Assembly (NCBI GenBank): GCA_019677205.1
Contig: JAAMXY010000520.1
Span: 1-33,210, forward strand
Origin: Pinguiococcus pyrenoidosus
Lineage: Eukaryota > Sar > Pinguiophyceae > Pinguiochrysidales > Pinguiochrysidaceae
DNA length: 33,210 nucleotides
Direction: 5' to 3'
Shown here: positions 1-9,850 of the stretch, piece after piece
Layout: each line of letters begins with the position of its first letter
Position numbering within the stretch: position 1 is the stretch's first letter
The notes under the pieces: generated by a model
What the model saw: only the letters and a program-made list of their open reading frames with translations
The model's database searches: none
What the model was told of the DNA's origin: nothing
Made by a program: the position numbers and the translations under genes

Positions 1-257
1 TCATGGCGACCGTGCGCACCATCCCGTTGCCCGAGGTTGTGGACTATAGCGAGAGGAATGGCGCCGGGGATAAGAAGATCCTGCGCTGCTTCGCGCGAGA
101 ACACTTGGGCTTGGTGGGGCCTTCCAAGCTGGCCAAGAAGGCCGTGCAGTTCGGTTCGCGAATTGCGACGTACTCGAAGCAGCATCTCGCCAAGCGTCGG
201 AAGCTGAGTGGCCGGCAAGTTGGTCGGAAGGCGGACACGCTGCAGTTTCAGTTTTAG
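1..257 (+). CDS. C-terminal end of ASNSD1-like asparagine synthetase domain protein (5' partial)
   Basis: This is the last 84 codons of a gene that begins before the window; the stop is TAG at 255-257. The Met at base 3 is probably internal, because the reading frame enters open from the left edge. The visible end contains a Gly-Asp-Lys-Lys-Ile-Leu-Arg segment, then REHLGLVGPSKLAKKAVQFG and SRIA, and finishes in a Lys/Arg-rich tail. In the asparagine synthetase domain-containing protein 1 family the C-terminus has the same layout: a GEKLLLR-like helix, an ELGL segment, then K(R/K)A(I/M/V)QFGSRIA. In those proteins this is the end of the AANH-type ATP-pyrophosphatase domain. I see only the end, so neither the catalytic PP-loop nor any glutaminase domain can be checked. 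The true asparagine synthetase ASNS is the alternative but fits the tail less well. The gene converges with the minus-strand gene ending at 501. Confidence 0.72.
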   Translation, partial: MATVRTIPLPEVVDYSERNGAGDKKILRCFAREHLGLVGPSKLAKKAVQFGSRIATYSKQHLAKRRKLSGRQVGRKADTLQFQF

Positions 258-500
258 AGAACTTCCCGAGAAAGCAGAGCCGGGCGATTCAGCAGATCGC
301 GATGCCAGTCCGAACCAAGTGGGGCAACGCCGCAGGCGAACCAGAACCCCGAAGGAGACCACGAGGGAGAAGACAAGAGAAGAGAGGGAACGAGAAGAAA
401 CGAAAAGAAAGGACAAGAAGATGTTCCTTGTCGTGAATCACATGGATGGCTGATCTCTCCTGCGGCAACGTCGAGCCGATGGCTTGTCTCTCGCGCATCA
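258..500. other. Convergent 3' intergenic spacer with a purine-rich tract
   Basis: This short spacer lies between two converging genes and should hold both 3' ends. The plus strand is strongly purine-biased from about 350 to 422, with many GA and GAA steps. Open frames through it have biased composition and no recognisable domain, so I treat it as noncoding. Confidence 0.5.
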
Positions 501-2337
501 TCAAATCCAAGAGTGTGCGCGGATGCCATCGTAGCGCAGCTCCTGCAGCATGTCGTAGCTGTCCCAGATGGTGTACTTGGTACCGCTCAGGATCTTCGTC
601 CATGGCTTCGAGCCGCTCAGCGGATGCATGCGGACATGGTGCTCTATGAAAAACTCGTCTATCAGATTCCGCAGCGACTCGTCCAGCAGAAGCTGATCCA
701 CGAGGGAATTCTCATCCTCGGGATCGTCGATGTCGATCTGTTGCATTGAAAGAGCATGGCGTCGGTAAGGTTGGGTCTCGTCTCGTGTCCTGCACGTGGA
801 AGTCCAACACCAAAAGCAGGAAAGGAAGCAGGAGCAACCGCACCTTGACCACGACAAAATCCTCTTCTTTGGCCACGCTCTTGAGTGTCCTCCAAGGATT
901 GTGCTGCGCATCCAGCGTGGCGTCCGGGGCGACATTGTAGTAGCTCAGCGAGTCCAGCACCGGCTGTGGCATCCCTTCAAAGAGCTGCGCCATCAAAGGT
1001 ACGGATGTTGCACATGAGTTGGCGCCAAAAGAACTTCGATGGCAGGCCATTGCATTCCTGTCTTTCTTGGTCTCTGAGGAGCCTTTGATCCACACGTACC
1101 TGGCTATGCTTCTGTGGCTTCTCCTCCCAGGCGAAGACGCGGTCGAAGCGGATGCCACTGGCGTCGAAGCGCTCTATGAACCACTGGAGGCCCTCGCCGG
1201 CCTCCCCGCCGGTGTACGTGCCCGTCCCGCCGACCTCAAAGAAAAGTGCTCTGTAGGTAGGTGTGCGGTGCGCAGAGCTGTCGTGATGCCCCTGGTCCTC
1301 ATCGCTCAACGAAAAGACTCGGTATCTTTGCGAAGAAGCCACGCACCTCCCAGTCGTGTGAATCCTTTCAAAGCCGAAGCTGGTGATCAGCCAGTCCTTG
1401 GCGTTCTTGCTGGGATTCTTCTCCGCGTTGCTCGGCGCCTTCGCGGTCCCATAGCAGGGAAACCGAGGATGGCGCAAGGCTCCGACTGGCAGTCGCGCCG
1501 GGCGCAGCGTTAGCATGGTTCACCAGGCCAGAGAACGAGGACCATTTGGTATGAAACCCCAACAGAGAGACGGCAACACAACGATACTACGGACAGCTCA
1601 CCCAGGGGCTCCACCGGAACTTGGTACAGTTCGTTCCGCTGTGCATCCATCACACTGAAGTAGGAAATGGCCTTGTCATGCTCCCACCGGAAGGCCTTCG
1701 TTTGCTCCGGCGTCCACTGCTGTCTCGCCTGCTCCACATCGAGGTATCTGGGTACCCACAGTAGTGATGCCGCGAATTTGCCGCCCAAATTAGGGTTTTT
1801 CCCATCAGAATTGGTGGATTTTTCTCGCAGGATCCGCGTATTTCCCACACCTTTCAATGAATTCTTCCTCGGCGCGGAGCTGCTCGCACGCCTCCCTCCA
1901 GCTCTCCTCGCCACTGGCCAATCTACAACAGGTGTGGGAATTGAGAAGTGCATGATTTACCCCAAAAAGCAATGGATTCTGCACCGTTTGCTCAACCGAA
2001 ACCACTCGTTTTCCCAGGCGGAAGGGTGGTACTCGAGGTGGAACGTGCCATTTGTGGTGACGACGCTGCGTGGCGTCGCCCTCGTGAGTGGCGTACCACT
2101 ATGGAGGCGCTGCGGCGGAAACCAACAATTTTGGGGCGTAAATACGGCCTTTTTCTGCGAAAATGCCGTGCATTCGCTATAACGCACCCCTCTATAAGGC
2201 TTCGTGGACAGCGAGACGGTGGCCCAGAAGGCGTCGCACACCAGCCAACCCACGCACAGGTAGAACGACACGAAGAGCAGCGTGGTGAAGCACCTGCGCA
2301 GGCGGGCGGGCCGCGCGGCGTGGGACTTCGGGGCCAT
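501..2337 (-). CDS. Membrane-anchored methyltransferase-like protein, eight exons
   Basis: My exon model on the minus strand is 2337-2188, 2109-1985, 1922-1851, 1747-1602, 1485-1347, 1250-1100, 984-844 and 737-501. It gives a frame-consistent protein of 386 residues. All introns are GT-AG, 62-116 bp. Exons 3-8 are well supported by phase and protein continuity; the two boundaries around exon 2 are less certain. The N-terminus is short and basic, followed by one hydrophobic segment (residues about 16-40), which suggests a type II anchor in the secretory pathway. The soluble part has LFFEVGGTGTY, WFIERF, FDRVFAWEE, a YNV..NPWRTL stretch, VVVKIDIDDP, DEFFIEHHV and the terminal GIRAHSWI. I recall this pattern from uncharacterised algal and protist proteins; its glycine-rich strand and DID motif resemble FkbM-type Rossmann methyltransferases. 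Enzymatic function is inferred. It may share a promoter region with the plus-strand gene starting at 2755. Confidence 0.7.
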
Positions 2338-2754
2338 ACTACACTTGGATTTGGCGGGAACAAAGGATTTGTGTTTGGGTTGAGCGGAGAAATCCTACCA
2401 GTTTTGAATATGTGTTTCAATATTGGCTTTTGCATGGGAATAAGATTGGATGTACGAACCGGGGATCGACACTCGAGGTAGTAGAACCAATCATGTCTTC
2501 CACGTCTACAATGTATCTGTGTCGCGTTGAGATGTATCCAGCTCGTGATATGTGTCGCGCCAGCCTCCGTAGCAAAGAGCCTGCTTTGCTGGCATCGACC
2601 TCTGGATCCTCTCTTACGTCGTTATTCCCGCTGATCCACATCCAAATAAGCAGAAGCTTCTTCTCACCGCACGAGCCCCGTTTTCCCGCGCAAATCGCTG
2701 CGGCAGTTCGGCACCGATTTTTGAATTTGACGCTTTGATCTGTAGCTTGTGACC
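2338..2754. promoter_or_regulatory. Divergent intergenic region, probable bidirectional promoter
   Basis: About 417 bp separate two start codons pointing away from each other, at 2337 (minus) and 2755 (plus). Both genes must be transcribed from here or nearby. I see no clear TATA element. An open plus frame at 2412-2738 lacks recognisable protein features and was not called. The regulatory role is inferred from position only. Confidence 0.4.
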
Positions 2755-3752
2755 ATGGTTTGCTGCCTGCTCTGCTTCAGCTCGGATCCGCATGGCGTGG
2801 ACGACCCTTTCGGCGGCCGCGCCAACCAGTTCCAGATCTCTCTCATGGAGGCGCCCTGCAAAGAGCCGGTTTGGTCTGTTTTCGCAGCACCGCGTTCGCT
2901 TGCAACTCGTACGTAACGGAAGTCGACAACTGCAGGTGCTGCATGGGCTTCTGCTGCCCCTGGTGCTCCGCCTGCTACCAGCGTTACGAGGCGCTGGACC
3001 ACAAGATGGACCGATACGAGTGCTGCCAGGGGTAACTTCACGCGGTTTCTACGGGAATTGACGGGTCCGAACTCATCCAAAGCCTTTGCATGATGCGTTG
3101 AAGATACTTCCCGGGCTGCTGCTGCTTCCAGCCGGGCAAGATGGTGCGTCCGAGCCGGGCCTCGGAGGGTCTGAGGGGCATTCTCTGACGCTTTTGCCCT
3201 TTGGTCGGCGCAGGGAGAGCAATCGTGCCCGGAGTTCTGCCTGTGCTTGGAGGGCTGCTGCTGCGCCGTAACGTCGCTGTCGGTCACGCGCATGTATCTG
3301 CAGGTCAGAAGAACAGAAGAACAAAAGGGGGAAGGAAGCCGCGGCTGCTGACGACCTCCTACGACTTCGACAGGATATGCTGGACATCAACTCGGACCCG
3401 ATGGACATCCGCATCATCCGCTTCACCAACTGCATGATCCTGCTGTCCTGCATCTGCAACATCCTGGCCATCTTCATGGAAGAGCTGCGGGTACGAAGCC
3501 TCGATCCCGACCTTGTCGGCGTCCCTGCCTCATCCCTCTTCTGCTGTCCCCCCGTCCCTTGTCATTGCTCTACACAAACAGGAATGCGCGCAGATCATTG
3601 ACTGCATCGTGGACTGCGTGGTGGCCACCGTGGCCGGCTGCATGAACGCGCAGATCCACCGCGAGATCGAGCACGCCAAGGCCAACGGCAACCTCGGCAT
3701 CCCGCAGGTGCCGCCGACCACGCCCGCCCGCGTGCAGATGAAGCGCAAGTAG
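2755..3752 (+). CDS. Cysteine-rich PLAC8-like membrane-associated protein, six exons
   Basis: Exons are 2755-2873, 2936-3031, 3104-3143, 3214-3303, 3374-3490 and 3582-3752. The introns are GT-AG, 62-91 bp, and phases join cleanly into 210 residues ending at TAG. The start is the ATG in a GACCATGG context. The protein has dense Cys clusters: EAPCKEPVWCCMGFCCPWCS, then RYECCQGYFPGCCC, then CPEFCLCLEGCCC, followed by two Cys-containing hydrophobic stretches. The order CCxxF-C-P-C, RYxCCxG, CPEFCLCxE and SVTR matches a plant and algal family related to PLAC8 (cell number regulator type) proteins, which are membrane associated and often linked to metal or Ca2+ homeostasis. The molecular role of this subfamily is not settled. 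The tail is hydrophilic with a PPTTPAR segment. The first donor (GTCTGT) is the weakest splice site. Confidence 0.78.
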
Positions 3753-4439
3753 GCAGCTTCCGTGTGAACCAGACGAGCGGCACGGCGCAGCACGGCCTCT
3801 CAAAGTGGGCCATATACGCCAGACAGAACAAGGGGTGGGGACGAACAGAACAAAGCTGCGCGAAGACCGAAGTTAATAAGCATTGATACGTCATGGTGAA
3901 AAGGGTCTGTCTCGAGATCTCGTCTCTCTTTCTCTGGCAGGCCACGAGCTAGGAGGCAAAAGGAGCACAACAGAAGGTCGATACGACAGATCGCAAGCCT
4001 CCACCAACCCATCCTCTTCTTCCTCTTCTGTTTGTGTATTGCTGCTGCCGCCAAGAAGCAGCGGTAAGGGTGTGTCTTCTGCACGTTCTGTTGAGGACTT
4101 CCATCATTTCCGTCAAAGACATGGACGAGACGCGCTGCCTCTCGGGAGATCCAATGAGAATGGAACCGTCAAGGAAAGAGAGTTGATCAACCTTTCGCGC
4201 AGCAGCGATGGCCTCACCACCTTGGCCTTAATAGAAGGACACAGATCATCCGAACCTCTTCCCCTCACAGATCCGCATGGACACACGATAGACACAGATC
4301 GAGTTCGAACGCTTCCCTACGACATGTACAGAGTGGCGGCGTTCCTGGGCTTGGGAGTCCCAGCAACACGGGCCACGGAGGAAACTTTCTGCTCAGCTCT
4401 CATCACGTTCTGGGAAATAGACTACTGGCTCCTCACGCA
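3753..4439. other. Convergent intergenic region without a supported gene
   Basis: This 687-bp stretch separates the 3' ends of the PLAC8-like gene (plus) and the 304-residue membrane protein (minus). A 186-codon plus frame from 3883 crosses it and overlaps the end of the minus-strand gene, but it begins in low-complexity Ser-rich sequence and shows no domain. I see no RNA gene or repeat family here. Confidence 0.5.
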
Positions 4440-5354
4440 CTAGTTGCCCGCGCGGCGCAATTTTTCGTACAGGGCCACCTGGATCCGAGCTGAGCTGCGG
4501 ACGGTGTCGAGGCACTGGTCTAGCACGATGGCCAGGACGGTGAGCGCGGCCACTTTCCAATGCGCACCGAGGTCCGCCAGGTACAGGTCCGCCGCAGCAA
4601 TCAATCCGACTACGGCGATGCCCGAGCCACCCACGGCGAGCGAATGACGGGCGATGCTGACGTCCTTCCACTCGGGCGCGTTGGACAGCCGGAGGAGGCC
4701 GTTGCGGAACTGGCCGACGAGGAAATCTAGCGCAAAGACCAGCGCGGTGCTCCTCGCAGCGTGGATCTCGGGCTCTCCGCCTTCGGAGTAGGTCGTGGCA
4801 ATGGCAATGTTGACGGCGACGATGGCGACCAAGAGAAGAGTCGCGAGCAAGGCATTGAGCACCACGAGGAGCGTCTCGTAATCCTTGTCGTTCATGGCGG
4901 CTCTTACGTCTTCATGGCGCTGCGCCAGCCATTTCTGCAGTTTCTCCAACGCTTGTGGCTTCTGGCTGCGCTTCAGAAGGTACCACGCTGCCTTAAGAGC
5001 GCTGCACAGCATCTGATCCAAGCATGGCGCCGACAGGCTCTGCGCCGCCAGCCTCTCCTCAAAGTCCAGGGCGTCGTACAGCGCGAGCGCCACGAGGTTG
5101 AGCACGTAGACACCACAAGCACCGCCGACCAGCATCAGCACCTTCAGCCGCCATTCGGTGTCTGCCGCCCGCGCAGCGCGTCGTCCTCGCGCAAGAGCAC
5201 AGCCCGCCTCGACGTCTTTCTGCTCGGCGTCGCTGTCGTCGTTGGCTTGGCCGTTGTTGGCGTCGTCGTTGTTGCGCTTTGGGTCTTCGGTTGTCGTGGT
5301 CGCGGTGGGGCTGGCCGCGCGCTCAAACCTCGTGTAGGACGCCTCGGTGGCCAT
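4440..5354 (-). CDS. Uncharacterised multi-pass membrane protein, 304 aa
   Basis: A single open exon runs from an ATG at 5354 to TAG at 4440-4442. Residues 1-65 are hydrophilic and rich in Asn, Asp, Thr and Ala, with an acidic stretch around 38-50, so this end is probably cytosolic and disordered. Hydrophobic segments follow at about 71-93, 161-187, 240-262 and 266-284. Residues 94-160 between the first two are helical and charged, with a KLQKWLAQRHEDVRAAM run. The C-terminus ends basic (YEKLRRAGN). I do not recognise a family. The four-helix layout with a long first loop is compatible with an organellar or plasma-membrane protein, but no transporter signature is visible. The frame is intact and its composition convincing, so I am confident that it is coding and not about what it does. 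Confidence 0.6.
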   Translation of the reverse strand: MATEASYTRFERAASPTATTTTEDPKRNNDDANNGQANDDSDAEQKDVEAGCALARGRRAARAADTEWRLKVLMLVGGACGVYVLNLVALALYDALDFEERLAAQSLSAPCLDQMLCSALKAAWYLLKRSQKPQALEKLQKWLAQRHEDVRAAMNDKDYETLLVVLNALLATLLLVAIVAVNIAIATTYSEGGEPEIHAARSTALVFALDFLVGQFRNGLLRLSNAPEWKDVSIARHSLAVGGSGIAVVGLIAAADLYLADLGAHWKVAALTVLAIVLDQCLDTVRSSARIQVALYEKLRRAGN

Positions 5355-5633
5355 GCTGGGGTCGCGCGCTCAAACGTGCGCGTGTGGGCGCCACAGATGT
5401 GCGGAAGGCGGTGACAAAGCGCGTGTTGGCGCGCGCCGCAAAAGTGCCCAAATGCGGGAGCGTCGGCGCCGCATCCTGCGCTTCGAAGAGTCTCCATGGT
5501 GCTTGGCGTCGAGGGACGGAGAGAGGTGCCACCGGAACGGGAAGCACCGGCGCGGCTTACGCCGGATTCTGGACGTCAACGCGAGCTTGGCAAAGGATTT
5601 GCTTGGCGCCAGCAATCCCATTCGGACCCGACA

Positions 5634-5670
5634 AGATCCGCTTGTGCCCGTCACCGGCACAAGCGGATCT
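5634..5670. repeat. Perfect 15-bp inverted repeat with 7-base loop
   Basis: AGATCCGCTTGTGCC at 5634-5648 is followed by a 7-base loop (CGTCACC) and then its exact reverse complement at 5656-5670. The right arm ends a few bases before a sharp switch to AT-rich sequence. It could be a structured RNA element, a terminator-like hairpin or a mobile-element end. No coding frame explains it. Copies elsewhere in the genome would be needed to decide. Confidence 0.8.
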
Positions 5671-5673
5671 CCC

Positions 5674-5833
5674 TTTTAAATATGCATTGTGGTTTTATTT
5701 AAATTATTGGTATTGTGGAATTGCCTATGTATATATTGACATTTTACATACTGCAATTTTTAATTTATACATAATTTTACATAGATCACAAAGATAGATG
5801 ATCTTACACAAAATAAATATTTAAAATTAAAAG
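5674..5833. other. AT-rich island in otherwise GC-rich DNA
   Basis: About 160 bp are roughly 20% GC by hand count, against clearly GC-rich surroundings on both sides. It contains TTTAAATATGC, repeated TACATA-type words and AATAAATATTTAAAA. The sharp left boundary lies right after the hairpin. It could be an insertion of organellar origin, a mobile-element remnant or a nucleosome-free promoter block. I see no coding capacity. Confidence 0.65.
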
Positions 5834-6935
5834 CAAGGTGCGGAAAAGCGGAAAATCCGAGCCGAGGGGCGAATCCACTGACCCGATCCTATGGAGAAGA
5901 GATCAGATCTGAGATAAGAACGACGGGGAAGTCAGCTGACCCCGGAGTGGCACCAGCTGACGTTGAGTCGGTGGAACCAGGTCACCCAGGATCACGTGGT
6001 CAGTGAAGTCGCCACGCACTGCGGGAAGCGTCCCTAAAAAACGGTGCGCGCCGGAGCTCCAAAAGCTATCGTTGGTACTCAGGGCTCATCGTATGCGGGC
6101 GCAAGCGCCTGCGCGGCAAGATGAAGTGGGAAAAGTTGAAGTTCTCTCCAGCTCATTCTCCGGACGTTGTAGCCGGCCTGCATACAGCTGCTTCATCCTG
6201 AAATTGCAGCTTTAAACTGCGTCTGTCGGCCGCACATTGGCCCATAAGAAAGATTCGAGACAAGTGACCTCTTGCGGAATCCAATCGCCACGCGCTTGAA
6301 GCCCAAGTTGCCGTGTCATACAACGTCCATTCTGCTTAGGACGCCTGTAGGTCGGAGTTTGCCCACGCACGCACGCCACCTGTGCTCCAATCTGCGCTTT
6401 CGAATTTGCGCGCTTGTCCAGCTGTCCCACAAGGGAAATACCACCAATCGCCATTTCAAAATGCACTCACCTTGAGGACGTTATTCGACGTCCGCATCGC
6501 CGTCAAACTGGAGACGCCAAGAGCGCCACAACCCCAGCACCATCGGCGCCCACACTTCGCCTCTCGCGTTTCAGAGAAGGTGAGTCTGGTTTGGCGGCTT
6601 TGCATCGCAGAAGTTCGGGATTTCGCAGATCGTCCGAATCGCGCTCTGCGAAGTGCCAATTGCAGCAGAAAAAGCGGCGCAGCAGCGCCACAAAGTGGCC
6701 GCTGCGTCCGGCCTTTGCCTCAAACGCGCTCTGAGGCGGTTTGGAGAGGAGAGAGCGCCAGTTGGGTGCACGTGGTGCAGAGACTGTGCGGCGCACACGA
6801 TCTTGAAGTCCGAAGTTCCGAGGCACCGAGGCCACGTCGCCTTTTCAGGCGCTCGTCTCGCCGTGGACAGCCGCACTAACGCCTCCCAACCCTTCAGGAG
6901 GGCCTTTGGGGGCCAAGAAGTCAGCATCGCCAGGC

Positions 6936-9240
6936 ATGCGGCGCCTCATTCCGGCCGGCCTGGCGATTCTGCTGCTCGTGACAGATGGGACAGCGGCGCG
7001 AGACGACGTCAGCAGAGCGCCGGAGGACGATCCTCGCCTCGCGCGCCTCTTCAGCGTCGGTACGTATCTGGATGACCCCGCTGAACACCTTGTGGAGTTG
7101 GCAAAATGCAGGCCGAGCTCTTCTGCAGCTCGGAAATGCGGCAAGTCGGAAGGTCCGCCTCACAACGTTCTTGAACTTTTCGCCTCCGCAGACTCTCCAG
7201 AGCTCGGTGGCTTTGAGGCCAAGAACAACGACAGCTGCGGCTTGCCGGAGATCCCCAGCGAACCCATTGACATTGCGGACACTTGTGCGCCTAATCGAGA
7301 GGAGCGAACCTGCCTTCGGCTCTTTCATGTACGTATTGCGGCCAAGGAAACTGGCAATGTCAGCCTACCGAACGTGGAAAAGAACGCCCTCGACGAGTGG
7401 TGGCTTTGTCTCTTTTTGGCACCAGCAACATACTAACAACACGCTCTCTATCTCTCTCTCTCTCTTCTCTCCCCCCCCCTTTCCCAAAAAAAAAAAAATA
7501 TGTCTACTCCGTAAACCGTAGTTCAATGACATCTACATCATGGACAATTTGCCGGCGTTGAAGTCGGCGATCCAGCAGCTGCCGGGCCCGCCCTGCAGCG
7601 CGGAGAGGACGACGGTTTTGACCACGCTCGGCGGCGACTTCTTGGCGCCGTCGCTGCTCAGCACCATTGACCACGGGCGGTCCATGGTGGAGGCGTTGAA
7701 CGCCATCCCCGTGGATATCGCGATGTTTGGCAATCACGAGGCGGACATTCCCATGCAGAGCCTTCGTGAGCGCGTGCGCGAGTTCTCCGGCGTCTGGCTC
7801 AATAGTAACATGCCCGCGTTGGATGTGGAGGGCCTCCGGCGCTTCCACGAGGTGTTTCTTCCGGGAGGGCGCCGCGTCGTCTTCGCGGGGCTGGTCACGG
7901 ACGAGGAGAACCTCTACCGTGACGGCAGCTTCGACAGTGCGCGCGAGAAGGGCGGTTGGATCAGCGTCCCGGACGCGCTGCAGGAGCTCGTGCAGGATCC
8001 GGAGATCCTGGATGGGACTGATCTCTTTGTCCCGATCACGCACCAGACCCTAGAGGATGACATCGATCTCGCGCATGTGTTTGACGTGCCCCTCCTGCTC
8101 GGCGGGCACGACCACTTCCCCGTAGACGCCGTGTTCAACAACACGAGGATTGTCAAGGCGGCCGCCGACGCCAAGAACGTGATGCTTGTGGACATCGTGT
8201 GGAAGGACGAGTCGGTGCGCAGGCCGACCATCACGACCAACGAAGTGCGCCTGGCGGCGAAGAAGAAGAAAAGCAAGAAGGCCGCGGGCGGCGGAGAGGC
8301 GGCCGCTTCGAACGCCTCCCAAACGTTCGTGATAGAGCCCAACGAGGAGCTGCTGCGGCGGATCGAGGAGTGGGAGAAGCCGGCGATGGAGATGCGGGCC
8401 GCCACGCTGATGCAGTTCGACGTCAACGGCCTCGCGATGGACATCGAGGAGCTGGTGCCCGCGGACACGGTGGAGCTGTCCAGTGTCGGCGCCCGGACGG
8501 GGCCGAACACCATGGCGACGCTGATCGCCACGGCCCTCCGGGAGGCGTGCGGCGCGGAGGGCGCCCTCGTGAACGCGGGCAACGTGCGGGGCAACAAGGT
8601 GTATCGCGACGGGACGCTCACGTTTGGGGACCTGAACTCGGAGTGCCCCTTTCCGTCAATAAACCTCGCGATCCGGATCGACCCGGAGACCCTGCGGGAC
8701 GCGATCCTGTGGTCCCGCAAGACGTGGCTGCGGTCCCCGGGAACCGAGGATGCAGACGCCCTTCACACGGACGCCGATATGCAGGTGAACGAGACGAGCC
8801 ACGTCTTGGATGCCATCGGCGGCGAGAGGATAGAGCAGCGGCTGTACCGCATAGTCGTAGACACATACATTCTAAAGACGAATCCCGTGCTCAGCAAGTA
8901 CGCTCAGGAATATCCAGACAGGATACCGGCCATAGATATCGGTCAGCCGGCGCTCCCGCTGCTGCTGAACTACTTCTGCCACCGCGCGTGGCGCTTCCTC
9001 GTGGACACCGTCTCGGAGCGAGAGCGGCAGTTGGAAGACATCGTCACGGAGGCTTTCTCTCTCTTCGACGTGGACCACAGCGGCTCGCTCGACCTCTACG
9101 ACCTCCTCACGGCCTTGGAGAGGGGCTTCGGTGAGGGGATGGCCACGCCCATCCTTGCCAGGCAGATGCTGCAGATCATCGACGCCAACCACGACGGAGC
9201 GGTGAACCTGATCGAGTTGACGTCGGGTCTCCTCTTGTAG
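6936..9240 (+). CDS. Secreted 5'-nucleotidase-type metallophosphatase with two C-terminal EF-hands
   Basis: Three exons, 6936-7059, 7192-7328 and 7522-9240, with GT-AG introns (132 and 193 bp), give 659 residues. The ATG at 6936 opens a signal peptide (residues 1-21). The two-metal phosphoesterase core then shows LRLFHFNDIY (about 83-92, spanning the second splice), GGDFLAPS (124-131), GNHEAD (157-162), a THQ motif (near 260) and GGHDHF (281-286). These are the metal-ligand motifs of the UshA/5'-nucleotidase family. The family's C-terminal substrate domain follows, with ELSSVGARTGPN and NAGNVRGNKVYRDG. The last 60 residues hold two canonical EF-hand loops, DVDHSGSLDLYD and DANHDGAVNLIE. It is probably an ecto- or periplastid-type enzyme that releases phosphate from nucleotides. 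A Lys/Ala-rich insert (KKKKSKKAAGGGEAAAS) separates the core and substrate domains. Ca2+ control is inferred. Confidence 0.88.
7442..7498 (+). repeat. Polypyrimidine tract followed by C9 and A13 runs inside an intron
   Basis: The second intron of the metallophosphatase gene contains a CT-rich microsatellite (about 7443-7470), nine C residues and then 13 A residues just upstream of the acceptor at 7520-7521. The pyrimidine block could aid acceptor recognition. Homopolymer runs like these also cause length errors in sequencing. Confidence 0.75.
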
Positions 9241-9850
9241 ACAAACCCAATTTTCCCCAAGACCCATCCCAATTTTTCCCCAACAGTGCCAGAAGCAGAG
9301 CCGAGAACCAACCACTTGAGTTAAGGAGTATACTACATGTCGCGTGATTCGTCCGGGCGTTCAGTAGGCAACATGTCATGTCAAGGCGCAGTGACAAGGA
9401 GATCATCCGTTTGTTTGTTTGTTCACCAAAGACACGTCACGCAGCTTCGGAAGCGGTTGCCGTAGCGGTAGCGGTGGTGCACACAGTTTTGTCAGCAGGT
9501 GTCGACGATGGCGGTCTGGAATTGGAGTTTCAGATGTCAGAAGGTATCGATTCTCATTCTACCAGCGCCACTCTCGTGGCCTCTCTCCTGTACTGGCTGG
9601 CGTCCTCTCTCACACACCGTGTCCACCTAGCGGCACTGGATGACCGATTGAGGTTTGGAGGACCGCTATCCTGCCAACAGAAGGTCGCCATCACTTCTCG
9701 AGCGCCCTTGGACTTCACCTTGCTGGACTTCTCGTTCAACGAGTATTCTTGCTTCTTTCGGAGATCGGGCCACCTCCCAAGGATGACCCACCTACAACCA
9801 TACTGCGAGGGCGCACATCCCCAATGCCTGCTAGCGAGGCAAAGGCTCTC
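9241..9850. other. Convergent intergenic region
   Basis: This 610-bp spacer joins the 3' ends of the metallophosphatase and ion-channel genes. It opens with a C/A-rich stretch containing AATTTTCCCC-like repeats (9250-9285). A plus-strand frame runs through it into antisense of the channel gene, but its residues are Ser/Arg/Ala-rich and carry no domain. Nothing else is supported. Confidence 0.5.

Larger units (their letters stand above)
5355..6935. other. 1.6-kb divergent intergenic region containing a hairpin and an AT-rich island
   Basis: The stretch lies between the starts of a minus-strand gene (5354) and the plus-strand nucleotidase gene (6936), so it must hold both promoters. Several overlapping frames are open in both directions, for example 5279-5797 and 6382-6879 on plus. 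They contradict each other and are Arg/Pro/Ser-rich, as GC-rich noncoding DNA often is. I support none of them. The distinctive elements, a 15-bp perfect hairpin and an AT-rich block, are listed separately. Confidence 0.45.

Noticed and set aside
3883-4443. 186-codon plus frame in the convergent spacer
   Set aside because: It is low-complexity in part, overlaps the 3' end of the minus-strand membrane protein, and has no recognisable family.
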